Below are positions 34,701 through 43,567 of a stretch of 64,000 nt of DNA, one piece after another. A program made the translations under genes and the position numbers. How positions within the stretch are numbered: the first letter of the stretch is position 1; the number at the start of each line of letters is the position of its first letter. The notes below the pieces were generated by a model. It was not told where the DNA came from. It did not search any database and saw only the letters and a program-made list of their open reading frames with translations. The DNA is from an uncultured Marvinbryantia sp. (GTDB lineage Bacteria; Bacillota; Clostridia; Lachnospirales; Lachnospiraceae), in the NCBI GenBank assembly GCA_937915375.1, contig CALDMO010000016.1, forward strand, positions 1-64,000. Direction: 5' to 3'.

Positions 34701-35042
34701 GTGAGAGAACGGCAGGAAATTCTGGATTATGGAATGACGTTTCCGGATGTTTATATTGACACACCGTTTCGTGATGAAAACTGGGTGCTGCTGCGCTGCA
34801 AAAAGAATAAACGCGCGTTTGCGTGGACTTATGAACGAGGCGGTCATATCTGTGTGAATGTGAAGGTGGATCCGCAATGGCGAGAGTTTTGGCGCAGTAT
34901 GTATGAGTCCGTGATACCCGGCTATCATCAGAATAAGGAGCACTGGAATACGATTATTCTGGATGGCACAGTTCCGGAGAAAGAAATTCAGCGGATGATC
35001 GCGGAAAGTTATGATCTGATTGTGAATAACAGGAGAAAATAA
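34701..35042 (+). CDS. MmcQ/YjbR family protein
   Basis: A 113-residue YjbR/CyaY-fold protein starting at GTG 34701, with TAGGTGAT just upstream. FPDVYIDTPFRDENWVLLRCKKNKRAFAW and NKEHWNTIILDGTVPEKEIQRMIAESYDL are typical family blocks. Members bind DNA in some reports, but their physiological role is poorly known. It belongs to a short run of small genes between proS and the Y-family polymerase. Confidence 0.85.
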   Translation: MRERQEILDYGMTFPDVYIDTPFRDENWVLLRCKKNKRAFAWTYERGGHICVNVKVDPQWREFWRSMYESVIPGYHQNKEHWNTIILDGTVPEKEIQRMIAESYDLIVNNRRK

Positions 35043-35065
35043 TCTGGCAGAAAAGGAGGAACCAC

Positions 35066-35104
35066 ATGATGAAAAAGAGAAAGGAGCCGCCAGATGCCGC
35101 GTGA
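35066..35104 (+). CDS. Candidate 12-codon leader peptide before the Y-family polymerase
   Basis: ATG ATG at 35066 follows a very strong AAAAGGAGGA (35051-35060), giving MMKKRKEPPDAA and a stop at 35102-35104 that overlaps the polymerase start at 35094. The polymerase has its own AAAGGAG inside this mini-ORF. This arrangement suggests translational coupling; it may simply be a chance ORF. Confidence 0.35.
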   Translation: MMKKRKEPPDAA

Positions 35105-36623
35105 AAATCGTACTTACATTGCCATTGATCTGAAATCTTTTTATGCTTCCGTAGAATGCAGAGAACGTCATCTTGATCCGATGACGACAAATCTGGTGGT
35201 TGCGGATGCTGCGCGTACAGAAAAAACAATCTGTCTGGCGGTATCTCCTTCTCTGAAAGCGTATGGAATTTCCGGGCGCGCACGGCTTTTTGAAGTTGTG
35301 CAGAAGGTTCGGGAAGTGAATATCAAGAGAAAAAAGAATGCTCCGGGCGGCAGGTTTTCCGGTTCCTCCTTTAATGATCTGGAACTGCAGATTGCGCCGG
35401 ATCTGGAACTGACATATGTGACTGCGCCGCCGCGCATGGCTCTTTATGTGGATTACAGTACCAGAATTTATAATGTATATCTGAAGTACATTGCTCCGGA
35501 GGATATTCATGTGTATTCGATTGATGAGATCCTTTTGGATGCGACGGACTATCTGGAAACCTATAGACTGACGGCGCGTGAACTGGCGGCGAAGATGATA
35601 CAGGATGTTTATGAGACGACAGGGATCACGGCGACTGCGGGGATTGGCACGAATCTGTATGTCTGCAAGGTGGCGCTTGATATTGTGGCAAAACAGGTGG
35701 AGCCGGATGAAAATGGGGTGCGCATTGCGGAATTGGATGAGATTTCTTATCGTAAAAAACTTTGGACACATCGGCCGCTCACAGATTTTTGGCGAGTGGG
35801 AAGCGGCTATGCCAAAAAGTTGGAGGCGAACGGTCTTTATACGATGGGAGACATTGCCAGATGCTCTTTAGGCGGGGCGCATGATTTTCATAATGAAGAA
35901 TTGCTCTATAAGTTGTTTGGGATCAATGCGGAACTTTTGATCGATCACGCGTGGGGGTGGGAGCCCTGTACGATTGCCGACGCGAAAGCCTATAAGCCGA
36001 GTACTAACAGTCTTTGTTCCGGTCAGGTGCTGCAGTGTCCCTATGATTTTGAAAAGGCCAGACTGGTCGTGTGGGAAATGACGGATGCGGCTGCGTTGGA
36101 TCTGGTGGATAAAGGACTGGTGACAGATCAGATTGTGTTGACAGTCGGGTATGATATTGAAAACCTGACAGATCGGAATCGAAAGAAAGCGTATAAAGGC
36201 GAGGTAACGATTGACCGTTATGGCCGCAGAATTCCCAAGCACGCGCATGGAACGGCAAATTTGAGTGGTCATACGGCGTCATCAAGGCGCATTACAGATG
36301 CCGTGTTGGAGTTGTTTGATCGTATTGTGGATAAAAAACTATTAGTCAGACGGATTACTTTATCCCTCAATCATCTGATAAAAGAAGGTACAGAGGTGAA
36401 AAAAGAAATCTATGAGCAGCTTGATCTTTTTACAGACTATGCGGTTCAATTAAAAGAACATGAGGTGGAAAAGGAAAAACTGCAGAAAGAAAAACAGCTG
36501 CAGCAGGCGATGCTGGAGATTAAAAAGAAATATGGAAAAAACGCGATTTTGAAAGGGATTAGTTATGAAGAAGGCGCAACAGCAAGAGAGCGGAATGGAC
36601 AGATCGGCGGGCACAAAGCGTAG
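35094..36623 (+). CDS. Y-family DNA polymerase (UmuC/UvrX-like)
   Basis: A 509-residue translesion polymerase. The N-terminal IAIDLKSFYASVEC holds the first catalytic aspartate, and VYSIDEILLDATDYL holds the SIDE catalytic pair. TAGIGTNLYVCKVALD is the fingers/palm block, followed by helix-hairpin-helix and little-finger regions. A charged helical tail ends it. It is longer than Pol IV and resembles the UvrX/UmuC-like group found with YolD in Firmicutes. No clamp-binding motif was confidently identified. It overlaps the yolD-like gene by 59 bases. Confidence 0.9.
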   Translation: MPRENRTYIAIDLKSFYASVECRERHLDPMTTNLVVADAARTEKTICLAVSPSLKAYGISGRARLFEVVQKVREVNIKRKKNAPGGRFSGSSFNDLELQIAPDLELTYVTAPPRMALYVDYSTRIYNVYLKYIAPEDIHVYSIDEILLDATDYLETYRLTARELAAKMIQDVYETTGITATAGIGTNLYVCKVALDIVAKQVEPDENGVRIAELDEISYRKKLWTHRPLTDFWRVGSGYAKKLEANGLYTMGDIARCSLGGAHDFHNEELLYKLFGINAELLIDHAWGWEPCTIADAKAYKPSTNSLCSGQVLQCPYDFEKARLVVWEMTDAAALDLVDKGLVTDQIVLTVGYDIENLTDRNRKKAYKGEVTIDRYGRRIPKHAHGTANLSGHTASSRRITDAVLELFDRIVDKKLLVRRITLSLNHLIKEGTEVKKEIYEQLDLFTDYAVQLKEHEVEKEKLQKEKQLQQAMLEIKKKYGKNAILKGISYEEGATARERNGQIGGHKA

Positions 36624-37029
36624 CGCGGCGCATTGCTATGACGATATTCTTTATCTGCCGCATCATGTTTCTAAAAAACATCCGCAGATGTCTATACATG
36701 ACCGGGCAGCGCAGTTTGCGCCGTTTGCTGCTTTAACGGCGCACGGCGCGGCGATTCGAGAGACAGCGCGTCTGACAGATCGAAAAATTGAACTGGATGA
36801 GAATAGTAAAACCATGCTGGATCAGAAAATGCAGCTGTTTCAGGAACAACTTGGCGCAGGTGTACATCCGGAGGCAGAAATCACGTATTTTGTGAAGGAC
36901 GCGAATAAAGAAGGCGGCGCTTATGTGACTGCCCGCGGAAGTATCCGCAAAATTGACGAATACCTTCGCGTCATTGTGATGGAAGACGGCAGCCGGATAG
37001 CGATGGATGATGTGACAGAGATTATTTAA
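36565..37029 (+). CDS. YolD-like protein
   Basis: A 154-residue YolD family protein, usually the small partner gene of a UvrX/UmuC-like polymerase. The conserved start is YDDILYLPHHVSKKHPQMSIHDRAAQFAPFAAL. Further blocks are ETARLTDRKIELDE and ITYFVKDANKEGGAYVTARGSIRKID. The ATG at 36565 follows GAAAGGG and lies inside the polymerase gene; ATG 36595 is an alternative. The end overlaps the convergent dehydrogenase by eight bases. Confidence 0.85.
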   Translation: MKKAQQQESGMDRSAGTKRSAAHCYDDILYLPHHVSKKHPQMSIHDRAAQFAPFAALTAHGAAIRETARLTDRKIELDENSKTMLDQKMQLFQEQLGAGVHPEAEITYFVKDANKEGGAYVTARGSIRKIDEYLRVIVMEDGSRIAMDDVTEII

Positions 37030-37990
37030 AATATTTTCGGTATCCAGTCTCAAAATCCACTTCGTTGCGAAGCGGCTGCCCGTTTAAGTATGCTTTAAGA
37101 TTTTCAGCGGCAATTTCCACAATGGTATCCCAAATGTGCTGGGTATGGAAATTTCCAGCTACATGCGGAGTGATCAGTAAATTCGGTGTATCCCAGAGCG
37201 GCGAATCAGCCGGCAGTGGTTCGGTTTCCGCGACATCAATCGCAGCAGCGGAAATCGTGCCGTTTTTTAAGGCGTCTATCAGATCTTCCGTCGGAATAAG
37301 CGTTCCGCGTCCGACATTGATCAGGATGGCGCTGTTTTTCATGAGCTTCAAACGTGAGGCATCCAGCAGATGATAAGTTGCGTCTGTGCCGGGCAGAGAA
37401 CAGGCAACGATGTCTGCCTGCGGAAGCAGTTCTTCAAGTGCGTCCATCTGGTATAGACCATCTATGTAATCCGGTTTTTCAGATTGATTTCTGCGGATTG
37501 CAATCACGCGGCTGCCGAGTGCATGCATACGTATAGCAAATTCGCTGCCGATGTCGCCCATACCGAGAATCAATGTGGTACTGCCGAAAATAGTTCCAAC
37601 ATTTCCTTCGTCTTTCCACTGATGATGCAGACGGTTATTTTCGTAACGATTCATTTTTTTCAGAAGCGTGAATGCTGTAGCTATCATGTGTTCAGCAATG
37701 GATTTTCCGTATGCGCCTGTTGCGTTGCAGAGCTTTACACCGTCCGACAAAACACCGGGAATAACGTATTCATTTGCACCTGCACTGTTCAGCTGCAGAA
37801 ATTTTAGTTTTTTTGCCTCTTTCAGCGCGTCGGCGCTGACATTGCCGAGAATAATATCGGCAGTTTCAATCACTTCTTTTTTAGATGCTTCTGCAGCAGT
37901 TGTATAGGTGAAATGTAGATCATATCCGCTGCTTTCTAATGATTCTTTATGTTTTTCCAGAACCGGAAAAGTGACAAGTATTTCTTTCAT
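37022..37990 (-). CDS. D-2-hydroxyacid dehydrogenase
   Basis: A 322-residue NAD-dependent enzyme of the D-isomer 2-hydroxyacid dehydrogenase family. The Rossmann motif GMGDIG is at 143-148. Catalytic Arg228 is in NVGRG, Glu257 in DVAETEP and His276 in TPHVAG. The 2-oxoacid/2-hydroxyacid substrate is not evident; glyoxylate, phosphoglycerate or branched acids are all handled by relatives. Single gene, convergent with yolD. Confidence 0.88.
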   Translation of the reverse strand: MKEILVTFPVLEKHKESLESSGYDLHFTYTTAAEASKKEVIETADIILGNVSADALKEAKKLKFLQLNSAGANEYVIPGVLSDGVKLCNATGAYGKSIAEHMIATAFTLLKKMNRYENNRLHHQWKDEGNVGTIFGSTTLILGMGDIGSEFAIRMHALGSRVIAIRRNQSEKPDYIDGLYQMDALEELLPQADIVACSLPGTDATYHLLDASRLKLMKNSAILINVGRGTLIPTEDLIDALKNGTISAAAIDVAETEPLPADSPLWDTPNLLITPHVAGNFHTQHIWDTIVEIAAENLKAYLNGQPLRNEVDFETGYRKYFK

Positions 37991-38194
37991 GGTAAAAACC
38001 CCCTGTGTATAAATATAGACGCGTTATAAGTTATTATAAAATCAGTATACGTGTGCATAGCAATTTTGGCAAGTGCGCGAGATAATAGAAAGAGAACTAT
38101 ATAAACATAAAAAAATAATCACAAAAACATATTGATAAACAAAAATAAAGCAAGTAACATATCTATAACAATTCAGTGTATCAGGCATTTCGCC

Positions 38195-38500
38195 ATGATT
38201 CCAACAATGGAAAATCTGCCAGAGGACGCATATGATTTTATTACATTTCAGACTGGAACGAGGAAATTGGAGCAGTTTAAAAAAGAATATCAAAAAAAGG
38301 AAAGAGGTAGATACGATATGTGTAAAGCAATAGATGATAGGGAAAGACATGCTGAGGAAAGAGGCAGAAAATTAGGGGAAGCCAAAATGGAAAAACTGAT
38401 GCGGAGGCTATTTGAAGAAAAACGATTTGAGGATGCGCAGAAAGTATTATCCAACCGTGCCTACCGAGGACGCTTGTACCGGAAATATGACATTAAGTAG
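38195..38500 (+). pseudogene. Remnant of a nuclease/transposase-family (Rpn-like) protein C-terminus
   Basis: An open stretch of about 100 codons encoding a highly charged helical segment (KERGRYDMCKAIDD, AEERGRKLGEAKMEKLMRRLFEEKRFEDAQKVL). This resembles the C-terminal tails of Rpn/PD-(D/E)XK nuclease-family transposase proteins. The N-terminal nuclease domain is absent and there is no ribosome-binding site before the possible TTG (38132) or ATG (38195) starts, so it is probably a decayed 3' fragment. The rest of the 630-base gap between 37990 and 38623 shows nothing else except the promoter before the GH43 gene. Confidence 0.5.
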
Positions 38501-38521
38501 AAAATCTATGACAATCTGGGA

Positions 38522-38550
38522 TTGATGAATTAGTGTATCTGTATTATAAT
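38522..38550 (+). promoter_or_regulatory. Promoter of the GH43 gene
   Basis: TTGATG at 38522-38527 and TATAAT at 38545-38550 are separated by 17 bp, 73 bases before the start. Confidence 0.6.
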
Positions 38551-38622
38551 GCATCTATAATGCGGTAAAGTACAGAGAAATTTCTGTTGCGCAGGAAAAT
38601 GATGCGGAGGTAATAGAGAAAA

Positions 38623-40158
38623 ATGAAGAATATTAACCCACTTTTGAAAATGGATTTTCCGGATCTTGATGTAATCCGGGTAAATGATACTTACTATATG
38701 GTCAGTACAACCATGCACTTTTTTCCGGGATGCGTGATTCTGCGTTCCTATGATCTGGTGCATTGGGAGGTGGCGACGCATGTGTATGAGCACCTGGATG
38801 ATACGGATAAGCAGCGTCTGATTGGAGAAAATCAGTGTTACGGTCAGGGAATGTGGGCGGCAAGCCTGCGTTATCATAATGGATTGTTCTATGTTGTATT
38901 TGTGGCAAACGATACCCACCAGAGTTATGTGTACACGGCAAGGGAAATTGAAGGTGAGTGGCAGCGCCATGAAATCAAAGGATTTTATCATGATTGTTCC
39001 CTGTTTTTTGATGATGACGAAAGCGTTTATCTGGTATATGGAAATAGAGATATTTATCTGACGCAGATGAAGCCGGATTTATCAGAGCCGCTGCCGGGCG
39101 GTCTGCATAAAGTGATTATCAGTGACGCAGGTAATCCGAATCTTGGATATGAAGGATCACATATGTATAAGATAAACGGTAAATATTATGTGTTCCTGAT
39201 TCATTCCAGAAGAGATCGCTGGATGCGCACGGAAGCTTGTTTTGCGGCGGATTCACTGGATGGGGAATTTATCGGAAAAGATGTGTTGGAAGATGATATG
39301 GGCTACTGTGATCAGGGCGTGGCGCAGGGCGGCATTGTAGATACGCCGGATGGTGACTGGTATGCAATTTTGTTTCAGGACAGCGGCGCGGCCGGCCGTA
39401 TTCCGGTGCTGGTACCGGTACATTGGGAAAATGATTTTCCGGTATTTGGAGAAAATGGCAAAATTCCGGCAGAATTTCCGGTAAAGGCAACCCGTGAAAA
39501 ATATGTTTATGCTCCGCTTTATGGTTCGGATGATTTTTCTTATCAGCCGGATGCGGATGGAAGGGTGCATCTGAAAAATTTTTGGCAGTTTAACCACACA
39601 CCGGACGGTATGCTGTGGGGGGCAGAAAAAAATCAGTTTTGGATCAAGACAGGAAAAATCTGTAACAATTTGATACTGGCACAGAATACGTTGACACAAA
39701 GACTGGTTTATCCGAAGAGCGGTGCGGCAGTAACACTTGATTTTTCTGAATTACAGGAAGGAGACTATGCAGGACTCTGTGCGCTGCAGAGCTGTTATGG
39801 TATGGTGGCGGTAAAAATTGAGGGTGGAAAGCCGTATCTGGTGATGGGTGCCAGAGAGGCAGAGACAGAAGATATGACACCGATGGAAATCAAAAATGAA
39901 AAAGGTGTTGAATACGAGCAAATCCCATTGACTGGTACTAGAATTCGTCTGCGTATGGATGCAGATTTTACCAGAATGAAAGATGTGGTGCAGTTTTCAT
40001 ATGTGACGGATGAGGGAAAGCAGCCAATCGGTCCGGTGCATAAACTGTACTTTAAATTGGATCATTTCTGTGGATGCAGAGCCGGATTGTTTGCATTCTC
40101 TACAAAGCAGGCAGGTGGGAGAGCGAAATTTGAAGATTTTGAGTTTATAACAGAATAG
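38623..40158 (+). CDS. Glycoside hydrolase family 43 (beta-xylosidase/arabinofuranosidase type)
   Basis: A 511-residue GH43 enzyme. The five-bladed propeller spans about 1-310, with base Asp14 (FPDLDVIRV), pKa-tuning Asp124 (YHDCSLFFD) and acid Glu177 (YEGSHMYKI). The C-terminal beta-sandwich (about 325-510) is the GH43_C2 type typical of xylosidases. There is no signal peptide, so it acts in the cytoplasm on imported oligosaccharides, probably xylo- or arabino-oligosaccharides. GGAGG lies before the ATG. It is followed by a terminator and a convergent MFS transporter. Confidence 0.9.
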   Translation: MKNINPLLKMDFPDLDVIRVNDTYYMVSTTMHFFPGCVILRSYDLVHWEVATHVYEHLDDTDKQRLIGENQCYGQGMWAASLRYHNGLFYVVFVANDTHQSYVYTAREIEGEWQRHEIKGFYHDCSLFFDDDESVYLVYGNRDIYLTQMKPDLSEPLPGGLHKVIISDAGNPNLGYEGSHMYKINGKYYVFLIHSRRDRWMRTEACFAADSLDGEFIGKDVLEDDMGYCDQGVAQGGIVDTPDGDWYAILFQDSGAAGRIPVLVPVHWENDFPVFGENGKIPAEFPVKATREKYVYAPLYGSDDFSYQPDADGRVHLKNFWQFNHTPDGMLWGAEKNQFWIKTGKICNNLILAQNTLTQRLVYPKSGAAVTLDFSELQEGDYAGLCALQSCYGMVAVKIEGGKPYLVMGAREAETEDMTPMEIKNEKGVEYEQIPLTGTRIRLRMDADFTRMKDVVQFSYVTDEGKQPIGPVHKLYFKLDHFCGCRAGLFAFSTKQAGGRAKFEDFEFITE

Positions 40159-40197
40159 AAAAAGGGAAGCAGTCATTTGCCGGACTGCTTCCTTTTT
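40159..40197. terminator. Bidirectional terminator
   Basis: AAAGGGAAGCAGTC pairs with GACTGCTTCCTTTTT around a short loop between the GH43 gene and the convergent transporter gene. Confidence 0.85.
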
Positions 40198-40213
40198 ACA
40201 TAGTGTTATGTAA

Positions 40214-41416
40214 TTATCGCGAACCTTCTGCTTCAGAGTTCTTCTGCATCTTTCTGCATGCAATCACGCCGATCATTAGTAAAACCGGAAATACAACAGC
40301 AGTAAGAATTCCCATTTTCAGATTATCATTGAAACGGCTGGATACCATGCCAACGAGGGTTGGACCGCCGGAGCAACCGAGGTCGCCTCCAAGTGCCAGA
40401 AACGCAAACATAGCAGTGCCGCCGCGGCTTAAAGCTGCGGAAGCTTTGCTGAAAGAACCCGGCCACATGATGCCGACGGAAAGTCCGGTTACGGCACAGC
40501 CGATCAGTCCTGCAATCGGACTCGGTACAAATACAATGCACAGATAAGAAAGCGCGCAGAGGATACTGCTGAAGATCATAAAGTGATCCAGATCAATGCG
40601 GTCGCCGTATTTTCCGTAAAACGCGCGGGAACTTCCCATCAGAATAGCGAAAGCCATCGGACCTGCCAGATCACCGACGGTTTTGCTGACGCCAAGTCCC
40701 AGTTCCGCAAAGGTGGAAGCCCATTGGCTGACTGCCTGTTCGCTGGCTCCTGCACAGACCATCATCAGCAGCAGTACCCAGAAAATTTTCATGGAGAACA
40801 GTTCTTTTAAACTGAATCCTTTTTCACCGTCCTCAATCAGAGAGGCAATGGGTACTTTCGTAAAGAACAAGGCGTTTGCTGCGGGAATGATCGCCCACAG
40901 ACAAGCCATGATCCACCATTTATCGATGCTGAAGATACGGAAAAAGATGGTGGAGAGAAGGACAACGCCGACATGTCCCCAGCAATAAAAAGAATGCAGC
41001 AGACTCATGGCGGCCTCTTTATTATCTGTCGGACAGGCCTCCACAACCGGACTTACCAGTACTTCCAGAAGTCCGCCGCCAATGGCGTAAATCATGACAG
41101 AGAGCAGCAGTCCGATAAACGGATCGGCAAAAAGGTTTGGCAGAAAGGTTAGTGAGACCAGACCTGCGGCTGCGAATATATGTGCGGCCACCATAGAAAT
41201 GCGGTAACCGATCTTATCAATAAAAGTGACAGAAACCAAATCGACCAGAAGCTGCAGTCCGAAATTGATGGTAATCAGCATAGTGATTTTGGTTAAAGGG
41301 ATGCCGAAGCTGGAATGGAATGTCAGAAACAGCAGAGGCACAAAGTTGTTTACAATTGCCTGCGTGATGTATCCGATAAAGCAGGCGGTAATGGTTTTGT
41401 TGTAATTGTTTTTCAT
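40214..41416 (-). CDS. MFS transporter
   Basis: A 400-residue major facilitator with about twelve hydrophobic segments. The N-terminal ITQAIVNNFVPLLF and the central loop VPIASLIEDGEKGFSLKELF separate two halves. It resembles FucP/sugar-permease-like MFS members, but no substrate can be read. The start is the ATG at 41416, with GGGAG nine bases upstream; a longer reading to 41500 has no ribosome-binding site. Neighbouring glycosidase genes make a sugar substrate plausible. Confidence 0.8.
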   Translation of the reverse strand: MKNNYNKTITACFIGYITQAIVNNFVPLLFLTFHSSFGIPLTKITMLITINFGLQLLVDLVSVTFIDKIGYRISMVAAHIFAAAGLVSLTFLPNLFADPFIGLLLSVMIYAIGGGLLEVLVSPVVEACPTDNKEAAMSLLHSFYCWGHVGVVLLSTIFFRIFSIDKWWIMACLWAIIPAANALFFTKVPIASLIEDGEKGFSLKELFSMKIFWVLLLMMVCAGASEQAVSQWASTFAELGLGVSKTVGDLAGPMAFAILMGSSRAFYGKYGDRIDLDHFMIFSSILCALSYLCIVFVPSPIAGLIGCAVTGLSVGIMWPGSFSKASAALSRGGTAMFAFLALGGDLGCSGGPTLVGMVSSRFNDNLKMGILTAVVFPVLLMIGVIACRKMQKNSEAEGSR

Positions 41417-41552
41417 AATCAGTAACTCCCATACATAGTGAATAAAGGAATATTTCCGACAGCGGAGCAAACCGGAATATACCGAGATGTAGTATACCAT
41501 AAGATTGCATGTAGGTATATTCTTTTTTGAATTATGGTGTGAGGAGTTTTTA

Positions 41553-41581
41553 TTGTGAAAAAGGATAAAAAATGGTATAAA
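41553..41581 (+). promoter_or_regulatory. Promoter of the serine hydrolase gene (twin of 42654-42682)
   Basis: TTGTGA at 41553-41558 and TATAAA at 41576-41581 are separated by 17 bp. The surrounding bases closely match the promoter at 42654-42682. Confidence 0.65.
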
Positions 41582-41620
41582 GTAGGTAATTCATAAAAAT
41601 AAGTTAGGGGGAATCAGAAA

Positions 41621-42493
41621 ATGAATTTAGAGAAATTTGCGCAGCGTGCGCAGAAACTGGGTGTTTTGGGAATTACTGTGACACAGAATGGAAAGGAAAT
41701 TGCAAAACAGTTGTGGGATGATGAGTGCCGCAGAAATGTATACTCTGTTTCTAAGAGTGTTACTTCCTGCGCAGTAGGAATGGCTGTTGCGGAAGGAAGA
41801 ATGTCTCTCGATGAGAAGCTTACAGAAGCGTTCGCAGAAGATTTGCCGGAAAATGTGAGTGAGCATCTGGCAAAGGCAACGGTACGCGATCTGCTCACCA
41901 TGTGTCTTGGACAAAAAGACGCACATCTAATGGGAGGACAGCGTCCGTTTTATCAGGAAAAAGACTGGGTAAAAATGAGTCTGGCTATTCCATTTGAGTA
42001 TGAACCAAATACCCGATTTGTTTATAATAACGTTGGACCGTATCTTGCGGGTGTTCTGGTGCAGCGAAGAGTGGGATGTAATCTGGTAGAATATTTGATG
42101 CCGCGTTTGTTTGAACCGTTGGGTATCTGGAAACCGACCTGGGAAACAGATCCGCAAGGGTATACGTTTGGAGCAGGCGGACTGATGCTGAATCTTCCGG
42201 AATTGCATCGTTTTGGTCTTCTTTATCTTCAGAATGGAAACTGGAACGGACAGCAGCTGCTTGATAAAAACTGGGTGCTGGAAAGTACCAGAAAACAGGT
42301 GGAAAACGGGGAGTACGGATATGGATATTTGTTCTGGGGCGGACCGGAGGGAACCTTCCGTGCAGACGGAAAATATTGTCAGCTTTCCATTATCAGCAGA
42401 GAAAAGAATGCGGTTATTACCATCGTGGCTGAGTGCAGAGATGGAAAAGCACTGCAGGATGCGATTTTTGAAGAAGTATTTCCGCAGTTGTAA
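41621..42493 (+). CDS. Beta-lactamase-fold serine hydrolase (class C/esterase type)
   Basis: A 290-residue protein of the Beta-lactamase (PF00144-type) superfamily. The SxxK motif is SVSK (Ser42, Lys45) and the YxN motif is Tyr135-Asn137 in FVYNNVG. The C-terminal KSG/HTG-like triad is not obvious. There is no signal peptide, so a cell-wall role is unlikely; an intracellular esterase or peptidase is more probable. GGGGG lies before the ATG. It is a single gene with a terminator. Confidence 0.82.
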   Translation: MNLEKFAQRAQKLGVLGITVTQNGKEIAKQLWDDECRRNVYSVSKSVTSCAVGMAVAEGRMSLDEKLTEAFAEDLPENVSEHLAKATVRDLLTMCLGQKDAHLMGGQRPFYQEKDWVKMSLAIPFEYEPNTRFVYNNVGPYLAGVLVQRRVGCNLVEYLMPRLFEPLGIWKPTWETDPQGYTFGAGGLMLNLPELHRFGLLYLQNGNWNGQQLLDKNWVLESTRKQVENGEYGYGYLFWGGPEGTFRADGKYCQLSIISREKNAVITIVAECRDGKALQDAIFEEVFPQL

Positions 42494-42511
42494 AGACAAA
42501 GAAAACAGTAT

Positions 42512-42612
42512 TTACACAATAGACAGATGTATATGCAAGGGAAGAGGATGCTGCCTCTTCCCTTATTTTATTAATTATAAATATAGTTACTCTATTCGGT
42601 AAAATTTAATAC
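42512..42612 (+). repeat. Left copy of a terminator-containing direct repeat flanking the AT-rich cassette
   Basis: Shares TTACACAATAGA, the GGGAAGAGG/CCTCTTCCC hairpin, CTTATTTT, ATAAATA and GGTAAAA in the same order and spacing with 51234-51346. The hairpin at 42539-42562 with a T-rich tail also ends the serine hydrolase transcript. Confidence 0.6.
42539..42570 (+). terminator. Terminator of the serine hydrolase gene
   Basis: Perfect 9-bp stem GGGAAGAGG (42539-42547) / CCTCTTCCC (42554-42562), followed by TTATTTTATT. Confidence 0.75.
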
Positions 42613-42653
42613 TTGTGTATACCTAATGATTTTTTACGGATACATGAATTTTA

Positions 42654-42682
42654 TTGTGAAAAAAGATAAAATTTGATATAAT
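42654..42682 (+). promoter_or_regulatory. Promoter of the esterase-YesMN operon
   Basis: TTGTGA at 42654-42659 and TATAAT at 42677-42682 are separated by 17 bp, 50 bases before the esterase gene. Nearly identical to the promoter at 41553-41581. Confidence 0.7.
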
Positions 42683-42731
42683 TTATAAAAAAAGTTGGCG
42701 TTTACCAATAAAAATGAAAGGGGAATTTTGA

Positions 42732-43565
42732 ATGAAAAAATATTTGAATGTTCCATTTAAAACTGTAAAAGGACACGAACTATGTGCAGATTTTTATATT
42801 CCAGATCAAGAGAAAAATCCTCCGATTATTATGTGGATTCATGGTGGAGGTTGGGAAAATCTTAATAGAAAATGGTGTTTAGTATATCCGCAGATTGAGA
42901 GAGGGTATGCTGTTTGCAGTGTGGATTATAGATATTCGGATGAAGTGGTTTTCCCAGGACAAATGCTGGATTTGAAAGATGCTTTGATTTTTGTTAAGAA
43001 AAATGGAAAGTTATATGGATATGATGAAACGAAGGTGATTGTTTCTGGTGATTCAGCTGGTGGGCATCTATGTAGTTTACTTGGTGTGTCGGAAGGAAAT
43101 AAAGAATGGGAAAAAGAGAAAGAAGATTACAGTGTACAAGCGGTAGTAGATTTTTGCGGGCCGTGTAATCTTGGGAAACTTGCAGATAAAGAATGTGAAT
43201 CTTTAAATATTTTAAGCAGATTTTTAGGAGTGTCTAGTGAAAAGAAAACAATAAATGGAAAGGCAGCAATGGCTTCGCCTGATACTTACATTAATGGAAA
43301 GGAACCGCCGTTTTTGATTCTGCATGGTTCAATAGATCCAACGGTGGCACCAGAGCAGTCAAAAATTCTTCGGAATGCACTGGAAGCCGTTGGTGTACCG
43401 GTACATATGTATCTTGTTCCAGGTGGTGTTCATGGTTTAAGTGGAAACTTGCTTGACAGTATTATACAGGAGTTTTTAGATTATTATATAAAGGGAAAAA
43501 CAACAGTGATAACGCCACAGCTTACGAAAGAACATGATAGAACAATTCCAGTAGTTAGTAGATAA
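42732..43565 (+). CDS. Alpha/beta hydrolase, acetyl/feruloyl esterase type
   Basis: A 277-residue alpha/beta hydrolase of the BD-FAE/acetyl-esterase kind. The oxyanion motif HGGGW is at 37-41, the nucleophile elbow GDSAGG has Ser108, and Asp202 (GSIDPTV) and His234 (GGVHGL) complete the triad. No signal peptide. With a GH5-like enzyme and a sugar importer in the same cassette, it probably removes acyl groups from imported oligosaccharides. GAAAGGGG precedes the ATG. The histidine kinase follows after two bases. Confidence 0.85.
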   Translation: MKKYLNVPFKTVKGHELCADFYIPDQEKNPPIIMWIHGGGWENLNRKWCLVYPQIERGYAVCSVDYRYSDEVVFPGQMLDLKDALIFVKKNGKLYGYDETKVIVSGDSAGGHLCSLLGVSEGNKEWEKEKEDYSVQAVVDFCGPCNLGKLADKECESLNILSRFLGVSSEKKTINGKAAMASPDTYINGKEPPFLILHGSIDPTVAPEQSKILRNALEAVGVPVHMYLVPGGVHGLSGNLLDSIIQEFLDYYIKGKTTVITPQLTKEHDRTIPVVSR

Positions 43566-43567
43566 AT

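Noticed and set aside
34662..35771. 369-codon open frame on the minus strand
   Set aside because: Antisense to the MmcQ/YjbR gene and the Y-family polymerase; no ribosome-binding site and low-complexity basic translation.
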